A stretch of DNA of 64,000 nucleotides from Blastobasis lacticolella (taxonomy: Eukaryota; Arthropoda; Insecta; Lepidoptera; Blastobasidae), in assembly GCA_905147135.1 (NCBI GenBank), contig LR990059.1:14531001-14595000 (forward strand), given 5' to 3'. Every line of letters begins with the position of its first letter. Positions within the stretch are counted from its first letter, which is position 1. Shown piece after piece: positions 54,735 through 64,000 of the stretch. The notes beneath the pieces are model-generated. The model made no database searches. It saw only the letters and a program-made list of their open reading frames with translations, and was not told the origin of the DNA. Made by a program: the position numbers and the translations under genes.

Positions 54735-55015
54735 TGTCCCGTCGCGACCTCGGTCTCATGGCGTTCCACCCCTACACTACCCTACAACTTCCGTAAACCT
54801 ACTCTACACCTACCCTACGCCTACCCTTTATTTCTCCTATATGCGTTCCTATTAAATCACTTTATCTATTGTCGAAAACCGCAATAAAATCCGTTGTGAA
54901 CAAGGACTCTTCTATGGTTATGAAGTATAAAATATCGAATCGTACATAGATATATGAGTTTAGACGGCGGTAAGCGACTTTGTTTCATACTACGAGTATG
55001 TATAGATATAGCCTA
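54735..55015. repeat. Dispersed repeat shared with 15,050-15,215
   Basis: CTACACCTACCCTACGCC, AATAAAATCCGTTG, CGTACATAGATATATGAG and GACGGCGGTAAGCGAC match the earlier copy in order. Confidence 0.5.
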
Positions 55016-55599
55016 CTAACGAACAGCCTAACTGCCAAATCGTTTCTTAGACTATTATATAAGCAAAATCGAACAAAAATCTCTAACAGCCACACACGAC
55101 AATCACTATCAACCACCCACGGATCTTCACCAAACCTCTATTTACCACAAAAAATAAGCACACACGATCACCCCACTTCAAAAGGCCTCAGTTCCACTTC
55201 TAATAAACAAAGCAGTTTCCTTGCATGAGCGTCGTCGCAAATATTCCGAGGCGTGTGTCTTAAGGAACGGAGCTGGCAAACATGGTGGAAGACCCCCGTC
55301 TTATGACTGAGGGCCTCGGGGGAAATAAAGAGGTGCGATGTCTTATTTGCACGGCTCTGACCCCACGTTGTGGTGTGAAAATACACCTACAGTACGGTGC
55401 AGGCGATGAGTTGTAGCGGGGAGAGTTTGGGCTATGTGAGTGGGAGTTATTTCGAAATCACCTATAATAATAAAAACAAAGACGCCATGCATACGTTATA
55501 TGGCGTGCTCAACATATTATGTTTAGTACTTTTTTATTAGTAATACAGTTTAAACCTACTGCATCGATGTACCCTCTATATCGATGTAACTCTTTTCTG
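55016..55599. other. Unmatched sequence
   Basis: No gene recognised; 55,220-55,440 is GC-richer. Confidence 0.35.
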
Positions 55600-55830
55600 A
55601 GTATTGTTTATTAGTTGAATATTAACTGATGCTCTTACGGTGAGGGAAAAAATTGTGATGAAACATACACATTTAGGCGACTGAATGTGCAACTATGATC
55701 CAATCTGGTCAGGTTCCCCTTGTAACAGTGTAGCGGAAGTCATCAAAAGCAGTCAAGTCACGGAATTATCTGAGCTGCCAAATGGTCAAGGTGGACCCCG
55801 GGAACATTAACGCCAAGACGATTGTTTTAC
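55600..55830 (+). repeat. SINE family A, headless
   Basis: GATGCTCTTACGGTGAGGG, AGGCGACTGAATGTGCAAC, GTCAGGTTCCCCTTG and AACGCCAAGACGATTG mark the body and 3' end. The tRNA-like head is missing. Confidence 0.65.
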
Positions 55831-56559
55831 AGTAAGGTGACAAACAAGCTTGCGGCATGCCTGTTTGTTAGACAATTTTTTAAGAATCGTAAAGACATTT
55901 TGTATGAAGTTTTATTTTACTTGGCATTAACATGTTACATGTTTAGTGCAAACCTACTACACGTTCCGTTACTGGTTGTAGAAATACTCCTGCCCTTGAC
56001 AAAAGTCTATCCAACAGGGGCTCTAGTTTTTAACCCCTCGCCTTTTTTTATTGCCTAGGGTGGCACACGGGTGGATGGTCGACCTGATTGAAAGCGGCCT
56101 CCGTCGTCCAGGACATCTGCAACCTAAGGCTCTGGTTATTCTTTGCATTTAAATACTTTTATAAATGTTGTACAGTAGGTACAAAATGATTGTGTTTAAA
56201 TCGCTGCAACTTATAAATTGTAGTCTTTCTTGGCATCTTGTAATGTCACCGATATAAATAGAGAGCATGACAATTTTCTAGTTCAAGTTGCACCGACATG
56301 TTTAATATATGTTTAACTGTAAATAGTTTAAAATTCAGGTAAGGTAACTTACCTGAAAACATTTAGATGTATGTAAATATGCAGTTGTGTACAATTCTGG
56401 CCACCCAGATAGTTCCGTGATGGTTACCACATAAATACTTAAACATTTAAAGATATACCTAGTGTCCGACCGATGCTTCGACTGCGGCTTCGGCCACCTT
56501 TCGTCTAGCTTTCACTTCATCATTGTGAACTTCGATTAATTGTAGCCGTAATAGTGTTG
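55831..56559. other. Mostly unmatched
   Basis: A short family D scrap at 55,833-55,870 (GACAAACAAGCTTGCGGC). No gene. Confidence 0.4.
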
Positions 56560-56754
56560 TACAGTCGAGTTCATTAATATGTGAGCATTACCAAGGCTTC
56601 AAATATAAATGTACATGGAAGGGTACTTATATATCTGAGCAGATTCATCAATCAAACATATGTACATCTGCTCAGATATATAAGTACCTACCCTTCCATG
56701 TACATTTATATTTGAAGCCTTGGCAATGCTCACATGATAATGAACTCGACTGTA
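56560..56754. mobile_element. 195-bp near-perfect palindrome, mariner-type MITE or hairpin locus
   Basis: Arms 56,560-56,644 and 56,666-56,754 pair almost completely, apart from three or so mismatches and a 4-base gap, around a 21-base loop. Both ends read TACAGTCGAGTTCATTA on their own strand. TA plus CAGT-type ends suggests a Tc1/mariner-derived MITE with a TA duplication. A transcript would fold into a hairpin with a stem of about 85 bp. Confidence 0.75.
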
Positions 56755-58195
56755 GTAGTGTTAATCCGGATTGTAAACTATCTGTGAGCCAAATTTCATT
56801 AAAATTCATTGAGTCGTTTTTGCGTTTAGAGTATCAAACAAACATACAAAGTTTCATATTTTTAATAACTTCCTGAGTCCTAGCGTGACCGATAGTGCCA
56901 AATATATCTTTGTAATATGTTTTAAACATTCGATATTTATTTTATAAAATAATACAATTTAGAGGTTGGACTGTTTAATTATTATTTATTAAAGTTGTAA
57001 TAGTTCTGGCATGTTTTAAACTATCGCAGTTATGATCGCACATTTTAAAGGTATTTTCCGAATTTCTTACCGCGTAGGTACCTAGTAACCCGGAAAATAG
57101 ATTTAAAATATGTTTTTCTTCAAAAATTACATTAGTAAGTACCTCATAATACACTACTACCGATTTTATTCATGTACATACTGATCCATAGCTACCTACA
57201 ACCTCATGCTTTTACATTTCACGGATCGGAGCCACACATTAAGCGTCGGAGTAATTAAATCAGTTTTGCATAATACCGTTCACAACCAAATGGTCGAACG
57301 TTCGAGCGTTCCAATATGCAAAATCCACAATCGAAAATCGGGGCATAGCATTATGTAAATTCGGACTACCTAGTACTTGGCGATTGATTGTGAATGTATT
57401 ACGTCCTGTCATCGAATTGGGCTAATATCTGTCCCGGTTTTGTAGTGAGTTTTGTTTGTGGGTTGAGTGCCACACAAAGAAAGAGGCATAGCAGCCTACA
57501 GCTGCTGAATTACAATCTATATTTTCTTTTTTTACTGGTGCATATAACGTGTCCAAAAGGGACGGCTATAATAAGTTGTCAAATACCCCTCCACAACCAT
57601 TGCTATGGTCAAATTTGGTGGCCTTGGTAATCTTAATTATAGACCTAGTATAAGTAATATATGATCTTAATAAACCAGTTTTTTGTATGACATTGAGTCA
57701 TTTGTACAGAGGCTAAATTTCCAATATCTCTGGAGCCATAAAATTATTATTTTTTGTAATACCTAGCCGTCTCGTAACAAGCCGGTCATCCTGATCATCA
57801 TCCAAACTTTCAATGCCGGTTTCTGCGAGGTCCGCTTGCCGGCTCTTTTTCCTCAAATGTCCCTCACGCCAAGGTTTCCACGGATGTACTCGCTTGGTCG
57901 AGTCAAGTAACGCCGCACAGGATCCGTAGCATTTTAAGTTTGTTAGTGTGAAGTTCGCGCATCATTTGATGGTATGTGTTACCACCGCCTATAGGCACCG
58001 CCTCAGGATCAGGTTCATGAAAACGGCTTTTACTGCCAGGTGTAAAATTGGAGCAACTTTTTTCTCGCTACCGGTTCAATGTTTCGTCAACATAACACCT
58101 AAGGCTCAAGTCTGATATGCTATTGATATACAATGATACTCATTTGCGATTCTATTACCATTGAGACAAACTGGATAGGTATTGTATCCATACTG
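56755..58195. other. Intergenic, little recognised
   Basis: 57,790-57,910 has weak resemblance to a reversed RTE coding end (CACGCCAAGGTTTCCACGG). Otherwise unmatched. Confidence 0.35.
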
Positions 58196-58204
58196 TCGTA
58201 CTAC

Positions 58205-58262
58205 CGCGAATGTGGCAGACAAGCTTACAACTTGCCTGATGGTAAGCAGTCACCGCAGCCTA
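58205..58262 (-). repeat. LINE 3'-end fragment (family D)
   Basis: GCAGACAAGCTTACAACTTG then CCTGATGGTAAGCAGTCACC. Confidence 0.5.
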
Positions 58263-58756
58263 ATAGTTTAATTAATTTACAAGTAAAATTAACAAATTTC
58301 TTAATATCAATTGACACAAAACCCCGGTGGGTTTGTCTGTGTCTACTTGGCTATTTAACAGATAAATAGGTACAAAACAAAGAACTAATACAAACATATG
58401 TCTGATACACTTATAAAGCACACTCGTTCACTACTGAGATTGCAATTACTAAGTTAATTAAGTTGAATACTTAAGTATTTAGTACCTAAGTACAGTTTAA
58501 ACTGGCAGACTTGGGACCCGGGTCGCGAATACATTGAAAGCCTTTAAAAAATATGTGGGCTCAGTTCTTGAAAGCCCATTGCAATGTCGTATCGACTCTG
58601 GAATATACTACTCACTTACTCTACATACTTCTGTTTGTCTATTTTCTCCACTAACTAAGAAACGCCCGTCTTATGCAAAGCTAAAACTGTTGCCATCTCG
58701 CAAGAGGAGTGTCCCCCGAGCGCACTCCATACAAAAGTAGGTAGATCATATTTTCG
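58263..58756. other. Unmatched sequence
   Basis: No gene or repeat recognised. Confidence 0.35.
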
Positions 58757-59009
58757 ATCATCACAGTCGATAACAGTCCACTGCAGGACTCAGAGCCTCT
58801 CCCACGAAAAAGGAAGTTATTGCCCTAATCCCCACGCATGGCAGGCGGGTTGGAGATTGCAGTGTTATAAATATAACAATGGAAAACGCTGCTGCCCATT
58901 TTCCAGCCTACAGAGTATCTAAATCTTTTGCCTCGATAACATTAGTCGCCTTGTTGCTAAACCGACGAGTGTAAGGGGTTGGTGCCATTCTACCGGGCAC
59001 CACACGGCC
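58757..59009 (-). mobile_element. Family C repeat, near full length
   Basis: Reverse copy: GATCATCACAGTCGATAACA tail side, CATGGCAGGCGGGTTGGAG, CCTCGATAACATTAGTCGCC, and the 5' end CACCACACGGCC. Confidence 0.7.
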
Positions 59010-59027
59010 TATATTTTCAATATAATA

Positions 59028-59382
59028 AAAATAATCATCTTGGCGTTAATGTCCCAGTTGTGCTCTCGCGCATGAGGGCCCGGGGTCCGCCTAGACCATG
59101 ATCCAGGATTCGGCAGGTCAGGTAATTACAGTGGAGCGACTGCCATCTGACCTCCATGACCCTGCTACCAGGGGAACCTGACCAGATTCGATAATGGTTA
59201 CACATCCAGTCGCCTGAACGTGCTTTATCGTACCGTCTTTGCCGTAAGAGAATCAGTTAGTATTCAACTAATGTACATAACTCAGAAAACAGTCATCGGT
59301 ACATGGCCGGAGCGGGATTAGAACCCGGGACCTCTGGCTTACGAGTTGCATACTCTAACCGCTCGGACACCGACGCTCTTGT
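59028..59382 (-). repeat. tRNA-derived SINE, family A, full length
   Basis: The best-preserved copy. The 3' end is AATAATCATCTTGGCGTTAA at left. The body includes CTGCTACCAGGGGAACCTG. The head, in reverse at 59,300-59,382, has box-B-like TTAGAACCCGGGACC and box-A-like CCGCTCGGACACCGACG. Confidence 0.8.
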
Positions 59383-59390
59383 ATTTCTTT

Positions 59391-59880
59391 GCTTGATCAT
59401 ATTGAGAATATGATCAAGCTAATGAAATTTTATCGACATGATCCAGAAACCAATATATGTATATGCTTGTGTTTCAAAGTTACACGGGATTTAAGATTTC
59501 CATATAAAGGAGGACCGGCAGAAATGTATGGACCCTGGTACAAATCGAAGTTTTCATTAATTGACTATAACTTTTTTCTTACAACGATTCGAGAATTGTC
59601 GCCATAGGAAACGTTATAGAAAATTTTTCATTTTTAATGACGTATCGCTCGACATTATTGGTCATATAGGCCGAGCTTTTCAGTACAAAATTAAGATATC
59701 TCTCTACGTTATTGGTCATATAGGCTGGGTTGTACGGACCACCTTTAAATCCTGTGCAACTTTTAACGCCATATTTTTACAAAAATCTGACAATCTACAT
59801 GCATAGATATTGGTTTCTGGATCACGTCTACAAAATTTCATTGACTTTGATAGCGTAATATTAAAAATATTATCAAACTA
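59391..59880. mobile_element. About 490-bp element with subterminal inverted repeats
   Basis: AATGAAATTTTATCGACATG with GATCCAGAAACCAATAT at 59,421-59,455 returns in reverse at 59,805-59,845 (ATATTGGTTTCTGGATCACG, then AAAATTTCATT). A perfect 29-bp palindrome with arm GCTTGATCATATT lies at 59,391-59,419. TTATTGGTCATATAGGC occurs twice inside (about 59,657 and 59,711). No frame. Confidence 0.6.
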
Positions 59881-61199
59881 TATTATTTATATTTGTTACT
59901 AAAACGCGGAACCCCTAATACCTTGGAGTTAGATCCGCGCGATAGCCGATGGTTTTTAGCCGATATCCTTCGGCTTGACAGTATCCTGCCATGGATCCCA
60001 AATTATGATCTTTAGAATTCCTTTCATTGACTTTTATACGGAATAGCAGTGTTTTTTTCAAAAATATTACCTACGAATTGTTGTCTTTTGAATAATGCAA
60101 CGATTTTTATTACTTAACAAGATTCCCTAGTTAATTAGTGCAGGTTTTTTGGCCGCACTCCACCACTACGGTACGGCACAGCATACGGTAGCAAAGCCTG
60201 GGTGCCAGCCATTAAGATTACATTTTGCAGCAGTTTGTGCGCCCCGTCGCTAGATTAAACACGTTTTAATGTTCGTATCTAATAAAGACGCACGTTAACG
60301 AGCTGCAGGCCTATTAAAATATTCAAAAAGCAAATGGCCGACATAAACTGGTACAACAATGAACGCAGCCTACGGCATGTTCCTGGCCGCCTCTTAAAAA
60401 TTGCATTAAAAATTTACGAACGAAACCCCTTGTTCCTGTTCGGAGGCACGAGGGCTTCAAAATAATCGAGCGCATTAAAAATTTAATGACACTCGATAAA
60501 AACCGTTAAAAGTAAAATTAAAGGCCCAACGGTGCCGCCTTTGTCCAATAAAAAAGTAAAGAGACCTGTAAATGACCTTACCGAAGAAAGAAAGCGTGCG
60601 AACCAGCCAGGTGGCAGTCCTTTCAAATTCAGAATCCCTCGGCCATGATTGATGACGTATTTGCGAGGGCGTCTGTGATTGGCTGATTTGATTTTCGAAA
60701 AAGCGTTCCATTCTTAAATTGATCGCCATGATGAACATTCTGATTTGTGAATTATGAATTCGTTCGGAGATCTTTTTAGGAAAAGTTTCCAGTCGGAAAA
60801 GTGTTTCGTATTTTTTATGCTTGGTTTCGCAAAGAGGCTTCCCTTATTTTTTTATTTAACTCATTCCAAATTTAAATTTAAGCGAATGCGACCGGAAAAT
60901 GGGATGGTCATAAAACGAACACCAGAGCACTAAAACAAGTCGCAAAACTTTTTAAAAGAGAATAACATAAAACATAAAACAGGAGTAGAGTCACGTAAAG
61001 TTTTTATCTGTTCTCTAAGTTTTGGGTAAATTAAATTCCCTACTTTATACAAGTATTGAATATGCTTTGTAACTTTTTATTACAATCTTTAGATGAATAA
61101 ACTATATGTCTATAATAAATAAACATTAAAATGTCAGAATAATAAGCTATATAATGATAAACATGTATGGGTTCTCTGTATTTAAGTTGAGTTAGCCTT
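59881..61199. other. Long unmatched block, possible host regulatory DNA
   Basis: 60,120-60,780 has no repeat resemblance to other parts of the window, balanced composition and several TAAT/TTAAT and ATAAA cores. It contains no coding frame that I can support. It is a candidate for conserved non-coding sequence, on negative evidence only. Confidence 0.3.
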
Positions 61200-61441
61200 A
61201 GAAAAGAACTGGAATAATTCGATCCTCCTTACTCCTGAACCTCGAAAGACTGATGATCACTAGAAAGGTAGATGGCAAAAGGCCTAGAGGTCGTAGCCCA
61301 ATGCGTTGGTCCGATCAGATCCGCAACACATTACATACTACGTTTCACAAGGCTCTGCACTGTGCTGAGGACAGGGGAAGATGGCGCGCCTTTGTCCGTG
61401 ACAGGATTATGGCGGAGAGAGGTCACGACCTTCAAATATGA
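61200..61441 (+). pseudogene. LINE RT C-terminal fragment
   Basis: The open frame from about 61,202 to TGA 61,439 encodes LERLMITRKVDGKRPRGRSP, then RWSDQIRNTL, a Leu/His segment and DRGRWRAFVRDRIMAERGHD. This is the C-terminal tail typical of RTE/R1-like LINE polyproteins in insects. The RT itself is absent. The short segment after the stop (to about 61,510) looks like its 3' UTR. Confidence 0.7.
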
Positions 61442-61514
61442 GGGATATGAACAGAGGAGGTGGAGTTCACTAGGACGTTACAGAATGCAAATACTAACGT
61501 AAGGTGCTATTCAT

Positions 61515-61850
61515 ATTTAATCATCGGTTGTGCTCTCGCGCACGAGGGCCCTAGGGTCTTGACGATGATTCAAAATTTGGCCGATCAGGTAATTACAGTT
61601 GAGCGTCTGCTATCTGACCTCCATGACCCTTCTACCAGGGGAACCTGACCTGATTGGACCATATTTACTTATCCTGTTTCATAACTATGTTTTCACTAAC
61701 CGTAAGAGCATCGGTTAGTGTTCAGCTAATATACATAATTCAGAAAATAGTCATGTACATGGGGGCGCACAAATGACTCTTTGCATGCAATGCAATGGGG
61801 TTTGAACCCGATAGCTCGTGCTTACGAGTCAGAGTCGCTACCAAATCTAC
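61515..61850 (-). repeat. tRNA-derived SINE, family A, diverged head
   Basis: CTCTCGCGCACGAGGGCCCT at the 3' side, CTACCAGGGGAACCTGACC and CCGTAAGAGCATCGGTTAG in the body, and a degraded head in reverse (GGGTTTGAACCCGATAGC). Confidence 0.7.
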
Positions 61851-61924
61851 CTATAAACATTTACAAAAAGAAAAAAATTAGAGCGATGAAGAAATAGTAT
61901 TAGAAAAATAATTTAAAAAATTTG

Positions 61925-62318
61925 TTCACTCTGTTAGTACACGATAATCTCCGGAACTACTGGACGGATTTGAATCAAACTTTTTTGTTGTTGTGTAGCT
62001 ATAAAGCCTGGGCAACATATAGGGTATAATTGATTTTGAAAACTGGAACACCTGATGTAGAACCATAACAGACCAGCTACACTATAAGAAATATGTTAAT
62101 ATCGCCGAATGGATTTTGATGGGCTTTTCACAGTTTTGGTACTTTGGGGTCCTCATTAAAATCTAGGGCATGTTTCATATAATTCGGTTGGGTAGAACCA
62201 AAGATACAGTTTGACCTCTCCGTAGTTCTAGCTTTCATACGTTAGGGAGGTCATTTAAAGTCGCTCGGGAAAAAGATAAACTGCCATGCAGACGAAATCG
62301 CGGGCAAATGCTAGTTTA
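61925..62318. repeat. Dispersed repeat, possibly Helitron-like
   Basis: CTCCGGAACTACTGGACGG at the start and GAAATCGCGGGCAAATGCTAGT followed by T at the end. Lepidopteran non-autonomous Helitrons end in a similar CTAGT. There is no hairpin evidence strong enough to be sure. Confidence 0.4.
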
Positions 62319-63094
62319 TAACATAGAAATGTGCCACAAACACTGTAGGTAAGTCCGAAACAGTAACATTCAAGCCGGCAAAGTCATTTCATTCTTCCAG
62401 TGACGTGAGTACCTCACACGTCCATCCGTTTATCTGCGGAAGGCTTCAGAAAAATAAATAAAACAGAACCTAACCCCATTTCGAGGAAACACTCTAACAA
62501 AATGAAGCCGCGAATTGTCTTGCTATGGCCTGTTGGCTGGGGTAACCGAAGTTACCCGTGGTTACCCGAGGAGCTAGAGATGAGGTTTTGGTCTCGGTCA
62601 GAAATAATCAAGCCGGCTGTCAGGAATTTTTAACAATAAATAAGTATAAACTTGTGATATATGAAGGTAGGAGTCGATATTTTTCTTATAGCATTGGACC
62701 CAAATTAACAACATTACTTTTAACACGGCTATACAAAATCTATCTCCACTTTATTTGGTGCTAAACGAACATTGAACCCAAGATGGAATAGTGTTGGTCC
62801 TATCTGTGCATTTCACTTCGGGCGTCACTATTATCGACTGCGAGACGTCACCTGCTGACATGATTTTTGCTATTTGAAGATCCTAATAAAAAGTGTTTAC
62901 CTTTATACTGTGGTTCACTCTACTAAAACTTTATATTCTGTGACTCTACATCGATCGCATACAAAATCGAGTTAACCTACGTTGATGAGAATTAATGTCT
63001 TTATTTATTTATTTAAAATAAATGCGAACTTACAGACAAAATCCAAAGCGTTTATATTTAAATTTTAAATAACATAATTCTCAATATTTCGTAG
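62319..63094. other. Unmatched sequence
   Basis: No gene recognised. Confidence 0.35.
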
Positions 63095-63328
63095 GAGTGT
63101 CGGTGGCCGAGCGATTTTGTATCTGACTCGGAAGCGAGACGTACCGGGTTCGAATCCCACTGCGGTCATGTACCAATGACTCTTTTCCGTCACGTTGAAT
63201 ACTAACCGATGCCGTAACCATGATCCAATCTGGTCAGGTTCCCCTGGTAGCAGGGTCGAGGAGGTCAGAGCTCCACCGTAATTACCTGATCGGCCAAATC
63301 CTAGATCCCGGGCCCTCGTGCGCGAGAG
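63095..63328 (+). repeat. tRNA-derived SINE, family A, internally shortened
   Basis: Head GAGTGTCGGTGGCCGAGCG (box A) and GGGTTCGAATCCC (box B at 63,148). It then jumps from AATACTAACCGATGCCG to TAACCATGATCCAATCTGG, losing about 35 bp of body, and ends GCCCTCGTGCGCGAGAG. Confidence 0.75.
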
Positions 63329-63689
63329 ATGATTGAATGTTGAATGTTAAATATTTGTTAATAAAATTTTGCCCCGATTAATCATTTTTACGGGTTCAAG
63401 ACCAAGACTGAAATCGAGCTACTCCCATCACTAAAAAGCGACCGAAGATTACTGAAAGCAATGTTTTCGAAAAGAAATTCCCAGTGAATCGAGTTAAGTA
63501 AACGCCCGATGCGTTAAAGGCATTAAACCTTCCTGTGTGAAATTGGTCGTGAACTTCGGGAGGGAGCGAACAAGGGAAGAAACGGGGAAGGTTTAAATGT
63601 ATCTTCCCCTTTTAGATTAATATTGCTGCAGTTCTTAAAAGTAATCCAGGTACAAGTTCAAAGCTGTAATTGTTTTGTCAAAGAAAAAA
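63329..63689. other. Unmatched sequence
   Basis: No gene or repeat recognised. Confidence 0.35.
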
Positions 63690-63907
63690 AATGCTTGGAC
63701 ATGTCCCAAAGCAAGTAAAGCTTGTGCTATGGGTTCTAGATAACTGATAAACTATATGTACTTTTTAAATAAATAATTACTATACATATAACACCCAGAC
63801 CCGTAACTGAAATTGAAATTCATCATTTCAATTTCTGCTCGGCCGGGAATCGAACCCTTGACCTTTGCATGGCAGACCGGCATGTAACCGATTGAACCAC
63901 TCAAGTC
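63690..63907 (-). repeat. tRNA-derived SINE, family B, well preserved
   Basis: On the minus strand: head with TTGAGTGGTTCAATCGG (box A), GGGTTCGATTCCC (box B), GAAATTGAAATGATG, GGGTCTGGGTGTTATATG, and an end with CCAAGCATTTTTTT. Confidence 0.8.
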
Positions 63908-64000
63908 GTCAAAAATATTTCGACGTAACGTGCATCGAAATCTTATAACATCGTGGTAGCATTCAGGTGCAACGTCGTGGCCGTGTTGGAGCCGCCAGAG

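Noticed and set aside
63095..63175. Possible tRNA gene (box A and box B present)
   Set aside because: The same head occurs in many copies followed by a shared non-tRNA body and does not form a proper cloverleaf by eye; it is the head of SINE family A.

Overview
This is a eukaryotic, AT-rich, gene-poor stretch of nuclear DNA dominated by transposable elements. I could not identify any host protein-coding gene. The repeat families point to an insect, most likely a moth or butterfly. They are two tRNA-derived SINE families, non-LTR 3' ends with GAT, TTGACT, CTTA or TAA tails, a Dong/R4-type element in TAA repeats, hAT-type and mariner-type MITEs, and Helitron-like debris. The organism call is an inference from family resemblance; no marker gene supports it.

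Layout. 1-3740: a jockey/CR1-group LINE with an open 902-residue endonuclease-RT frame that lacks the first part of the endonuclease. 3.7-13.3 kb: SINE copies (one split by a LINE insertion with a 5-bp duplication), two copies of a 257-bp MITE, and a decayed LINE RT. 13.3-16.3 kb: two elements with long terminal inverted repeats. 16.3-29.3 kb: dense fragments of LINE 3' ends and SINEs, plus a cluster of palindromes near 20.3-20.6 kb. 29.36-29.72 kb: a hAT-type MITE with an 8-bp target duplication. 30.0-37.6 kb: a Ty3/gypsy LTR retrotransposon with apparently identical 374-bp terminal repeats and an uninterrupted gag-pol frame. Its leader holds six 58-bp tandem repeats and has splice-like ends. 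40.2-40.9 kb: an orphan LINE ORF1 fragment. 42.65-47.05 kb: a Dong/R4-like element with a restriction-like endonuclease, broken by frameshifts and a stop, flanked by TAA repeats. 47.07-49.87 kb: an opposite-strand APE-type LINE whose TAA/ATT tail is the apparent target of the Dong-like element. 50-64 kb: more SINE and LINE debris, a 195-bp near-perfect palindrome, and a few blocks without recognisable repeats that could be host regulatory DNA.

There is no host pathway to reconstruct here. The interactions are between mobile elements. LINEs supply tails and targets; SINEs and MITEs depend on enzymes from other elements; the youngest-looking insertion is the LTR element. No CRISPR array, rRNA or convincing functional tRNA gene was seen.
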